This document shows, piece after piece, positions 34,069 through 42,902 of a stretch of 64,000 bases of DNA. How positions within the stretch are numbered: the stretch's first letter is position 1; the number at the start of each line of letters is the position of its first letter. The DNA comes from Liolophura sinensis (lineage: Eukaryota > Mollusca > Polyplacophora > Chitonida > Chitonidae). Position numbers and translations under genes: made by a program. The DNA lies in NCBI RefSeq assembly GCF_032854445.1, contig NC_088307.1, forward strand, positions 18,116,017 through 18,180,016. Direction: 5' to 3'. The notes under the pieces are model-generated. The model was not told the DNA's origin and searched no databases. It saw nothing but the letters and a program-made list of their open reading frames with translations.

Positions 34069-34320
34069 ATGGATAAAGTTATAAAAGCTGGACTGAGTAA
34101 AATACCTTTTATTTTAGTGTTTTGTGTGATGCAATGGATAGACATTGTATGTGTTAAAGTTTGTCCATCAAATGATGAATACACACTTGCTTTCTGGCGG
34201 TGCCTTTTCGAACAAGAAGAAGTCGCAAACTGTGCATGGTGTGATTTTCATGATAACATTTATAGTGAAGAGATCAGTCCTCTTCGTACATGCGCTGTGA
34301 TCGGCGATGCGACAGCTTAG
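34069..34320 (+). CDS. candidate small secreted Cys-rich peptide (83 aa), weak
   Basis: The open frame starts at an ATG with G at -3 and +4. After a short basic stretch (MDKVIKAGLSK) comes a hydrophobic run (PFILVFCVMQWIDIVCV) that could be a signal peptide. The remainder has five or six cysteines spaced C-x13-C-x9-C-x2-C-x17-C around WRCLFEQEEVANCAWC. This layout is typical of secreted disulphide peptides, but no family is recognised. The length is short enough to arise by chance in 64 kb, and there is no splice or homology support. It may be an exon of a longer gene. Low confidence. Confidence 0.25.
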   Translation: MDKVIKAGLSKIPFILVFCVMQWIDIVCVKVCPSNDEYTLAFWRCLFEQEEVANCAWCDFHDNIYSEEISPLRTCAVIGDATA

Positions 34321-34359
34321 TAGAAAGGGCCCCTGATCTATTGCATGGTCCCCCTCTCC

Positions 34360-34383
34360 CCGCCCCCCCCCCCTTTTTTTTTG
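34360..34383. repeat. homopolymer tract C12/T11
   Basis: A run of C followed by a run of T, in a CT-rich stretch starting at about 34350. It is prone to sequencing and assembly error. Confidence 0.8.
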
Positions 34384-34389
34384 GGTGGT

Positions 34390-35605
34390 TAGGTGCTATT
34401 ATATACATTATTATGCCAGCTACTCCATCTGCACATAAATGCTCCCAAATTTGCTGACTGCTGCATAGTGGTATATGTTTTATGGGTCTATTTTCTGCGG
34501 TCTGCACACGCGGAATTCCTACCTCTTGGCTGCTACATCGTAAAAATTTTCTGGTTTCAACGGGGTCGGGTTATGGTGTAGGCGTCGAATTAAACCGTAA
34601 CTGAGGTAAACTGACATAAGGTTGCCGTACTTTATTAGTTACCTTTTGAGCACGTGCCAACTCCCACACTGTCGTTGCTGCTCTAGTTTTACTCTCTAGA
34701 CATGCTGCACAGCAATCCGTTTATATCAAAAGACACATTCGTAAGGGCGCCAACCGTAATAAACGTTCCGGGCCAACTTACATGTACGTACATGCATAAA
34801 AAAAACATGTGGGATGGCGTGATTAACTTGAGGAAGGGACAAATTGTGCAGTAGGTATATATAAGTAAAGAAGACCTCCAAACATCCTTCTCACAGTGTA
34901 TTGCTCCAAATACCGGTATACCTTATATTTTATACCCCCCTCTCCATGAAGTTATGGGGGGAAGGGATACTGGAATCACCCTGTCTGTCCATCTGCCTGA
35001 CACGATTTTGTCCTTTATCTTCTCCCAAACTACTGCGCCGATTTAAATGAAAACTAATATACGTCTTGCTTATCATCTGAACTTGTACATGCTTAAATTT
35101 AATGGCAGTCGGGTAATTATCATAATTACTCCTATTTGTGTAATAGTGCTTCTCATGCATGCAATCAACATCAGCTGCTAAAGTGCATGATATATCTCCA
35201 CATGAATACAAGTTGACAGATCCTGTGAATTACAGATATGCTATCATTTCGTATTTAATACGTCCTGGCCAGGGAATTACACCCTATAACGTCAAACTGG
35301 ATTGTTGTATATCCGATGGTGCTACTTTCATGCAGGAACGTGGAGTGATAAACACATACCCGTACATAATGGGCATGGTTGTAATTTGAACAATTGTTGT
35401 CCACTGGGTAAACAGAGATATGCATCTTGTCATTGCATCAGACCTCTATATGTGTGAATACCAGCAATAACAAACGTTCGAAACGTTTAGCTCAGTTTGC
35501 TTGCAGTGTATCTAGCAGACTATTGGCCCATCTCAAGCGCATTTTTTGTAGAATGAAACCTGAAAATGAAAATTCACTCCACTATATTGGCGAGTTTTGA
35601 GGATT
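34390..35605. other. intergenic, gene-free
   Basis: No exon, RNA gene or element was recognised. Confidence 0.35.
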
Positions 35606-35712
<107 letters not shown>

Positions 35713-36154
35713 GCGCATGAGACGTTGTCAAGCTACACTGTATAAGTTGCTTATGAATATAATATATGGCACCCCCGGGAAATTTCGATATTACATTAAT
35801 GTATTTTATCTCCTGATGTCTTTCCTTATCTTTCCACTTCATATAGGTTGCCCATTTATGGGATGAAATATACATTGCTGATTCAGTCCATGTGGGTTTC
35901 ATTCAAACAGGTTTGTGATGCCCAACAACACTCGGAAGAGTAAAATATATGCAAATTCATGTATGCGTACGTACATTTGCATTTACATATGTGCATACAG
36001 GTTACGTAATTGATAGGGTTTATCAATATGTATTTGGGTTGTTTGGGTTAAAATGTCGCTGTCAGTGTTATTTTGGTCAGGCCACGACGGTGATTTCCCT
36101 TTCAAAAGAGAAGCTCATATAGAGCCATCACAATTGTAGAGCTACCCCGTCCAC

Positions 36155-36236
36155 TGGCCACCGTCGTAACTATAAGTGAAATATTCTTGGCATAAAACAC
36201 CAATCATATAAAACTAAGTAAATAAATAAACAAATC
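36155..36236 (+). repeat. SINE-A 3' fragment
   Basis: CACCGTCGTAACTATAAGTG, AAATATTCTTGGCATAAAAC, ACCAATCA and an AAATAAATAAA tail. Confidence 0.75.
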
Positions 36237-36585
36237 CATAAATCAATCAATGAATAAATTTATAGTGCTGCTTGACTGAAGTATAATCGTGGGTTCGAAT
36301 CCATGCAGTTTCTCCCTTTTTATGCGTGAACCTTAGTTCTCCATTCAGTGTCATGTGTCCCTTGGTTCCCACACTTATAAACATCTTTATTATACACGTA
36401 CCCCATAAAGTGATTCTTTCTTTCCATTGGTCAATAAATGGTCAAATGCGATTATTCCGCAAAAACATCGCTGTTGTACAATGATACTCTGGTCGGTGAT
36501 ATTTTGGTTTCGATATATAGCAACTAAAAACAACTACAACATGCTTAGGTATACCCCAGAGACATATCACCAATGGAAACGTGGA

Positions 36586-36790
36586 AGGGGACGTGGGAAG
36601 GTCTGTCAGCAACCTGCAGATGATCGCGGGTTTTAGTATATGACGGCACTTTTCCTTGGTTGGACTTTGTCAGATCTGGCTGTGCACTGGTTTGTCCATG
36701 TTCGCCTTCCTCGACTCACCACTCTCGACTCTTCCTCGACTCACATCGCCATATAAGTGACGTCCAGCGCAAAATACCCATACCATTAAA
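36586..36790 (+). repeat. SINE-A copy, rearranged
   Basis: GGGACGTGGGAAGGTCTGTC then AGCAACCTGCAGATGATCGC are clear. The core then diverges and ends with CATATAAGTGACGTCCAGCG, CAAAATACC and a short A-rich tail. Confidence 0.5.
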
Positions 36791-37139
36791 TAAAAATAAA
36801 GACGTGGTTAAGGTAATCGACTGATAAAACTGGGTTCATGGAACTGGCACGTTCAATTTCGAAATTTACAATCATTTACGATTGTGAAAGACCATGTTCA
36901 CCTGCATGATGCACAATGTGAACTGCAGTCTACGCATAAGGTGGCGGAGGGCCTGGAATCGAAGCCGGGTGTGGTCATATCAAAGACTTTATAAATAGTA
37001 CTTGTTGCTTGAAACGTCAGAGCAAGGAAACAGGACTGGTTGGCTCGGTGTCATTTTAATGTAGCCGCATCGGTGGGGTGTCACGTCTGGTGTCTTCGGC
37101 ATGACACTTCAGTTGCGGCAGCACTTTGACGGCATGAAC

Positions 37140-37320
37140 GCCCTGTCACAATATATACACACACACACACACACTCTGAATGGCTATTCTTAAATCCTCA
37201 AACATACTTCCATGCATAGGCACATTCTGAAGCCGCATGGATTCGAACCTACGACCTCCTTGACGAGAATCTCATAGTCTGGAAAGTACCTTTACAACTT
37301 CATCAGTGTATTTCCATATG
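37140..37320 (-). repeat. tRNA-like remnant
   Basis: On the minus strand GTAGGTTCGAATCCATGCG is a good box B. The rest of a tRNA cloverleaf is not convincing, so a SINE-head remnant is more likely. It is preceded by an AC microsatellite at 37153-37173. Confidence 0.35.
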
Positions 37321-37324
37321 TAAC

Positions 37325-37560
37325 GGGGCCTCCGTGGCCGAGGGGTCTAACACGCCAGCGTGGCGCAATGACTCAGGAGCCTCTCATCACTGCGGTCGCT
37401 ATGAGTTAAACCCAGCTCATGCTGTCTTTCTCTCCTGTCGTGCGTGGGAACGTCTTTCAGCAACCTGCAGATGGTCGTGGGTTTACGCCAGGTTAATGCT
37501 GGCCGCCGTCGTATAAGTGAAATATTCTTGAGTGCGGCGTAAAACATCAAATAAATAAAT
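37325..37560 (+). repeat. SINE-A, full length
   Basis: Complete from the tRNA-like head (GGGGCCTCCGTGGCCGAGGG with a box A-like TGGCCGAGGGG; box B-like GAGTTAAACCC) through the CTCATGCTG block, the AGCAACCTGCAGATGGTCGT centre and TGCTGGCCGCCGTCGTATAA, to the 3' domain ATTCTTGAGTGCGGCGTAAA and an AAATAAATAAAT tail. About 235 bp; a small internal deletion lies before the CCGCCGTCG block. Confidence 0.92.
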
Positions 37561-38100
37561 CATATGATAAAATAGGCAAGCATCTAACAAGACAAATGTT
37601 GCAACAGAATAATACATCTTGTCTGAATAAACCTTTTTATTACCATCCTCTCGAAGAAATAATGATGGTAGATCATTATAAACTGCTCAGGCTGAAACGC
37701 TGGTCTACTTTTGTACGATTAAACTATTTTGACTCAAAAGTCTTTTAAAAGTAAGGCAAGATGTATTTTGTTGATGAGTCCAGAGTAACAGAAACCTTCC
37801 ATGTTTGAAACAACATTTTTTCCCCATAGCATATAGTTACAGACAAGCCATATAGTAAATGTGTTACTAGCTCTGAGACCGGTTGGCCATGTTTCCAGCT
37901 TATAGCTTCCACATTAACATTGTATTTCTGAGAGCTAAGCTGGGAAGAATGAAACAGATCTTACATCTAATGTATTAGTTGCTTTATATGATCTGCATAT
38001 GTATCAATTATACAATCACTGACATGAACATACATTATCGTTTCACGTAGTTTTTGTTTTTAACAACACACACAAAATAAGCTGCACGAAACTTATGCAT
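37561..38100. other. intergenic / 3' flank of the RPTK-repeat gene
   Basis: No coding sequence was recognised; probably includes the 3' UTR of the minus-strand gene at 38102-38578. Confidence 0.35.
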
Positions 38101-38101
38101 A

Positions 38102-38578
38102 TCATTGCGCAACTTTCGCCGCATGTCTCGAATATTCATTAACCGCTTCATTGCGAATCAGACTCATTTTCGTTGGCCGTTGTACTCTGTCGACGATAGC
38201 CTGAACAGCCTCTTCCGTTGGTTTTTCCTTGGGAGGGTTTGTGTCGTTTTCGAGCAGCCTAGTGTTTCCGTCTGTGCCTTCAGACTTCCAGGAAGCCGCT
38301 TTGGTTGGTCGACGAACGCGTTCCACAATGCCTTCCAGCTCTTCGCTGGACACCTCGCGGAACGCTGGTGCCTTTGGAACGTAGCAGCGGTATTCCTCGC
38401 GGTATTCGGCCGTTCGCACGTCGTCTGTATTCGATCCAGCTTCTTCTTTGTCTCGCTTCAGTTTTGCTACCGCTGGAGATTCGAGTGAATGCCGAAGTCG
38501 ACTTCGGGCAGGTTGACCGCTGTAGATGTGCTTGATGTTGTTAGATGTGATGGCGTCAAATGTCAAAGTAAACGCCAT
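38102..38578 (-). CDS. hypothetical 158-aa protein with two RPTK repeats
   Basis: I cannot name the family. The first ATG in the frame is at 38578 (G at -3 and +4); the frame is uninterrupted to TGA at 38102-38104 and needs no splicing. The N-terminus is MAFTLTFDAITSNN. A degenerate unit occurs twice: EELEGIVERVRRPTKAASWK (about residues 79-98) and EEAVQAIVDRVQRPTKMSLI (about 124-143), sharing E-E, I-V-x-R-V-x-R-P-T-K. Between and around them it is charged and Pro/Thr-rich, without membrane segments or signal peptide. Short Arg-Pro-Thr repeats of this type recall small ciliary microtubule-associated proteins, but that is only an impression. The upstream part of the frame lacks an ATG. The repeated motif on a conserved-looking background supports a real gene. 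Confidence 0.6.
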   Translation of the reverse strand: MAFTLTFDAITSNNIKHIYSGQPARSRLRHSLESPAVAKLKRDKEEAGSNTDDVRTAEYREEYRCYVPKAPAFREVSSEELEGIVERVRRPTKAASWKSEGTDGNTRLLENDTNPPKEKPTEEAVQAIVDRVQRPTKMSLIRNEAVNEYSRHAAKVAQ

Positions 38579-39450
38579 GACTGATGTGTCTCTTCGCCGA
38601 TCCTCAATACAAGTTATAAAGTGAAAACTGCGACTTATATGAAACAAAAAATTAACACTTTTTGTTCCTGATCACGTCTTCAGTGGCGAAGCGAGAAGCT
38701 CACGACGCTAGCTTTGATGGAGACACAAAGAGACTTTCTGTCCCAATGTTAGTCCAATTACACAACCATATAAAGTTTGTGAGTAGTAATGCTTTTAGCA
38801 ACACACAGTAAGAGCAGATTAAGAAATGCCTGGATTCTTGGAATCCAAATTCCAACAAATCCAGACTTTTTTCGCTTGTATACCTCACGAGCCACACAGT
38901 TTCCAGTCAAAGGCTCAACAACTTCGCTGAGATTTTTTACCGTTTCCAGCTTCGATTTGACCGTTTAAAAGCGCACGAGGCCTCCGCCCTATTTGCCGTG
39001 CGCACGGTGTACCCCTTCAATCTTGCGTAAATTTTGGTCAGTTCGCTACCGATATCTAACGCTTAGATCAGGAGCCGTAAAAAAAAATGAAGCCAAAAAT
39101 ATCCACAAAGCTCATTTGAATCTTACATGTCAACTCTGACACTATAGTTACAGTTTTCTGGATCGAGACAAACAAATTAACGCGGTACTTCTCTCATCCA
39201 ATCACAACGTCGTGCTACAAACCAAAGCCCATAGAAACAACGCATGTTAAAGCCTGTCCTGCACAATGGGCGAAATTTCGAGTGATAATTATGAGGACGA
39301 TTAAGATTATGCGTACGTCTAACACTAAAGCATTAGGCCAAGCCGTTTCCAGTCGTGTATATCATAATCCCAGCCGTGTGCGTGATTAAATGTCAAAGGA
39401 ACAAAGATTTATCACTTCACGATAATCCGCTTATCTGGACATATATTCAG

Positions 39451-39777
39451 ACAGTGTAATCCCTATTAACGATAATACTGTTACTTAATCCACTTTCTAA
39501 AATGACATCTAAACCTGTCTGATATATTCAACTAAGGGAGTGGTGTCATTTGTGATCGTCAGAGGGGTAATGCATGTTCGCTGTAAAGTCTACCGGCCTA
39601 CTACCTTCTTGTCGAGTGGTCTAGACGGTTAAAATGTATCTCTGGCGATTTGGTGCCTGACTCTGAGGTCGCTGGTTCGAAATCCACGATGGACTCAGCC
39701 ATTTTAAGCACTAGAATCTGTGCTATATTTAGAAAGTGTAATCCCTATTAATGATAATACTGTCATCTGGACATAGC
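39451..39777 (+). repeat. direct repeat pair flanking a tRNA-like element
   Basis: GTGTAATCCCTATTAACGAT then AATACTGT at 39454-39482 recurs as GTGTAATCCCTATTAATGAT then AATACTGT at about 39737-39765. Each copy has CATCTGGACATA-like sequence on one side. Confidence 0.65.
39608..39692 (+). repeat. tRNA-Leu/Ser-like pseudogene or SINE head
   Basis: TTGTCGAGTGGTCTAGACGG resembles the box A of class II tRNAs and GCTGGTTCGAAATCCACG is a box B with one extra A. About 85 bp, but acceptor-stem pairing is poor, so a functional tRNA is unlikely. Confidence 0.4.
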
Positions 39778-40480
39778 TTAACCTTTACCCACTGAGAGCG
39801 CTATAGCCTAATAAAGGGGCGGAACTGGGCCCAGAATCAAGGAGTGATCTAAGACTTAACTCAGAATTTGATATCACTTTAAAATAGTTATTTGTTAAGT
39901 ACCAGGGTCAAGATGTTGCTTGACAACGTAAATTCTGGGTAAGTTATTGTTAAACAAATGCCGGCTAAAATAACGGAAAGGAACATACCAAGTTCAATGA
40001 TTGAAATTTTGACTTTAGACTAAAATCGCTTTTATGCCGGGGCCAGGGCGATAGATATTAAGGTGGAAGAGGGGGAGCGGAAGGGATGGTGGTCGGAGGA
40101 TCACGTGGACCATGCTTTTCTTGCCGCATATTTGATATTCCTGGAGGTCTTTTTTTCTTTTTTTTTTTTTGGCGACAAATTTCTGTTCCCATCACTCCAC
40201 CATCACCCTGCCACCATGTCTTATGTTGGATATACAATGGATTAAAACTAAGACTTTGTGCTTATAAAGTGCACATCATGGAGATCGAGTGTCACAAATC
40301 GAGGAAAAACGGAATCAATAAAGCATGAAGAAAAGCGAAAATGTTTCTGGTGGATTTCTACTATTCTGTGCTAAGAGTTTCTCTCTCTCACACACACACA
40401 CAAAATGGTTTCAGTTCCTCCTATACTTTTTCTGAATAAAACTGACTTTGAAAATGCACTCTCATTACAAAGTCAGTTTC

Positions 40481-40668
40481 ATGGGTGAGGGATACGGGAG
40501 TGTCCAACGGGTGAGGGATACGGGAGTGTCCGACAGGTGAGGGATGCAGGGGTGTCCGACCGGTGAGGGATACAGGAGTGTCCGACCGGTGAGGGATACG
40601 GGAGTTTTAGGCGGGTGAGGGACACAGGAGTGTTCGAAGGGTGAGGGATGCGGGGGTGACCGACCAAC
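40481..40668 (+). repeat. 26-bp minisatellite, ~7 units
   Basis: Units of GGTGAGGGATACGGGAGTGT followed by CCGACC or CCGACA. GC-rich compared with its surroundings. Confidence 0.93.
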
Positions 40669-40837
40669 ATGACGAATTACAGGTGAACTTTCCCACGTAC
40701 TACGTATGTCATAATGACGGATGATCAGTGGTTTCCATTAACCTTCATGTAAGACTATACAATAAAGCACCATTGACCAGTTATTATCACCATGGACTCA
40801 ACAAAAACAAGAGTGAGTGGAATCCAGAAAACTATGT

Positions 40838-41540
40838 CCAAAAATGGGATAGGATTTCAAGCTTCACTTAAAAGCATTTAACGACTGTGGGAAACCCTAA
40901 ATTCGGTGTCCAAGAATGGGATGGGTGTTTCCGGCTTCACTCAAAAGCATTTGACGACTGGGGAAAACCAAAAATCCCGTATCCAAGAATGGAATTGTTG
41001 TTTCCAGCTTCACTCAAAAACATTTAACGACTAGGGAAAACCCAAAATTCCGTGTCCAAGAATGGCATTGGTGTTTCCGGCTTCACTCAAAAGCATTTGA
41101 CCACTGGGGAAAACCTAAAATTCCGTGTCCAAGAATGGAATTGATGTTTCCAGCTTCACTCAAAAGCATTTAACGACTGGGGAAAACCAAAAATCCCATA
41201 TCCAAGAATGGAATTGATGTTTCCAGCTTCACTCAAAAGCATTTGACGACTGGGGGAAACCAAAAATTCCGTATCCAAGAATGGGATTGGTGTTTCCAGC
41301 TTCACACAACAGCATTTGACCACTGGGGAAAACCAAAAATTCCGTATCCAAGAATGGGATTGGTGTTTCCAGCTTCACTCAAAAGCATTTGACGACTGGG
41401 GAAAACCAAAAATCCCATATCCAAGAATGGCATTGGTGTTTCAAGCTTCACTTAAAACTTTTAACGACTGGGGAAAACCCAAAATTCCGTGTCCAAGAAT
41501 GTGATTGGTATTTCCAGCTTCACTCTAAAATATTTAACTT
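40838..41540 (+). repeat. 73-bp minisatellite, ~9.5 units
   Basis: Units of CCAAGAATGGGATTGGTGTT, TCCAGCTTCACTCAAAAGCA, TTTGACGACTGGGGAAAACC, AAAAATTCCGTAT. Variation is mostly at single positions. 73 is not a multiple of 3, so the open frames across it shift with each unit and are not coding. Confidence 0.95.
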
Positions 41541-41675
41541 ATCTGTAGCAACTGGGGCAAACAGATGTTATATTAGTCTCAGGTAGCAAGCAGGATTATG
41601 ATAGGGGTAAACCCTGCCAAACCCAAGTGAAACTCCCTGCAGTCACATGCCTGAGTGAGTGAGAGTGAGAGTGAG

Positions 41676-41842
41676 TGCTTAGGGTTTAACGGTGTAATGA
41701 ACGGCGCACTTAACTTAGGGTTTAACAGAGTAATGAACGGCGCACTTAACTTAGGGTTTAACAGAGTAATTAACGGCGCACTTAACTTAGGGTTTAACAG
41801 AGTAATGAACGGCGCACTTAACTTAGGGTTTAACAGCGTGCC
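41676..41842 (+). repeat. 36-bp minisatellite, ~4.5 units
   Basis: Units of CTTAGGGTTTAACAGAGTAA then TGAACGGCGCACTTAA, 36 bp. It is preceded by GTGAGTGAGAGTGAGAGTGA and GTGCTTAGGGTTTAAC, which resembles the 3' end of the SINE-B family, so the array may have grown from a SINE tail. Confidence 0.93.
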
Positions 41843-42127
41843 TCACAAACTTCATGAAATAAACTCACATTCAGTTGGTTTCAAGCACACAACCTCAATG
41901 GTTAATTACATTATTTCACACCTAAAGTTTAGCTCTCTTAAAGTTACACATTTCTGCATCATTCAGCTTTATTCAAATACTTTATTATTATTACTGAATA
42001 TTTTTCATACAGTTTCTAATCAGAAAAAGTAAAGTGTTATCATTTTGAGTATCATTTTAATGCCATGAGCCTCTGAAAGTGCCCTTTTTTTTTGCAGCTC
42101 AGACTTTAGGTAAAAATAAGTAAATGT

Positions 42128-42475
42128 AGGTATGTATACTTGGGGTTCTACGTTGAACTTAACAATTTTTCAGTCATATGGCGATAAAGAGTCACTAAAT
42201 GTGTGTACATATACTTTGTCTTTTTGTGGTAGGGTGCTGTCCATGTTGCCAAAGTGCTGCCGCCACTGAAATATCATGCAGAAGAAACCAGACATGACAC
42301 CCCACCTTGTCACATTACAATGATACCGGGCCTACCAGTCCTGTTTTCTTTTTTTATATTCTCAGTTCTGAGTGGCAACTGAGGCAGTAGCAAGTACCAT
42401 TTTTTGGTATGACTCAGCCTGGTTTTGAACCAGGGTTTCCCGACTCTGATGTGGACCAGAAATTAAAAGCAACAA
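42128..42475 (-). repeat. SINE-B2 copy
   Basis: In reverse: 3' domain first (CTTGGGGTTCTACGTTGAAC, TTAACAATTTTTCAGTCATA), then TGTGTACATATACTTTGTCT, the ACACCCCACCTTGTCACA block, and the tRNA-like head on the minus strand with a box B-like GGTTCAAAACC. Homologous to 53762-54108. Confidence 0.8.
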
Positions 42476-42902
42476 GGAGCTGCCACATTGGTTGTCTTTA
42501 CTTAAAAAACATATTTAATTACAGATTGTACTTGAAGCTGGTGTTACTTCATTTATACAATGATTACTTTTTGCAACTATTTTGAAACTGTAATTATTAG
42601 AGAAACAGAAATCAACTTTAAGTCTCAAGCTAACAGCCACCATATCTCTTCAAGTTTTTGGTAAACTTCTGAGCATAAACTGACATGGCTGTAGACAGGT
42701 TGACACTATCCATGAGTAAAATATTATAAACTTGAAGTCACTGTTAACTGATCAGCATTCTATTCCCAGTTTAAGGTGATACAGTCTGAAGATACAGGTA
42801 GCTTGCAACAAGTCTGCTGTTTGAACTCCCATCTTGGAGTGAAGTAAATAAATCACGTCAGCATAGTTCAAGTGTCAGCTTGTACTCTCAAGTCAACTGC
42901 TG

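Larger units (their letters stand above)
38579..40475. other. intergenic, few features
   Basis: Holds the 5' flank of the RPTK-repeat gene and a pair of short direct repeats around a tRNA-like element (see 39451-39777). Otherwise nothing coding was recognised. Confidence 0.4.

Noticed and set aside
38105..38535. Plus-strand open frames at 38.1-38.5 kb
   Set aside because: They overlap the minus-strand RPTK-repeat gene, which has a strong-context start and an internal protein repeat; the plus frames have neither.
39608..39692. Functional tRNA gene
   Set aside because: Box A and box B look good but acceptor and anticodon stems do not pair well; pseudogene or SINE head is more likely.
41316..41586. 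Repetitive open frames in the 73-bp array
   Set aside because: The unit length is not a multiple of three, so frames change at each unit.
41676..41842. Interstitial telomere repeat (contains TTAGGG)
   Set aside because: TTAGGG occurs once per 36-bp unit and not in tandem; more likely derived from a SINE-B end.
40481..41842. CRISPR array
   Set aside because: Contiguous head-to-tail repeats without unique spacers, in a eukaryotic genome; these are minisatellites.
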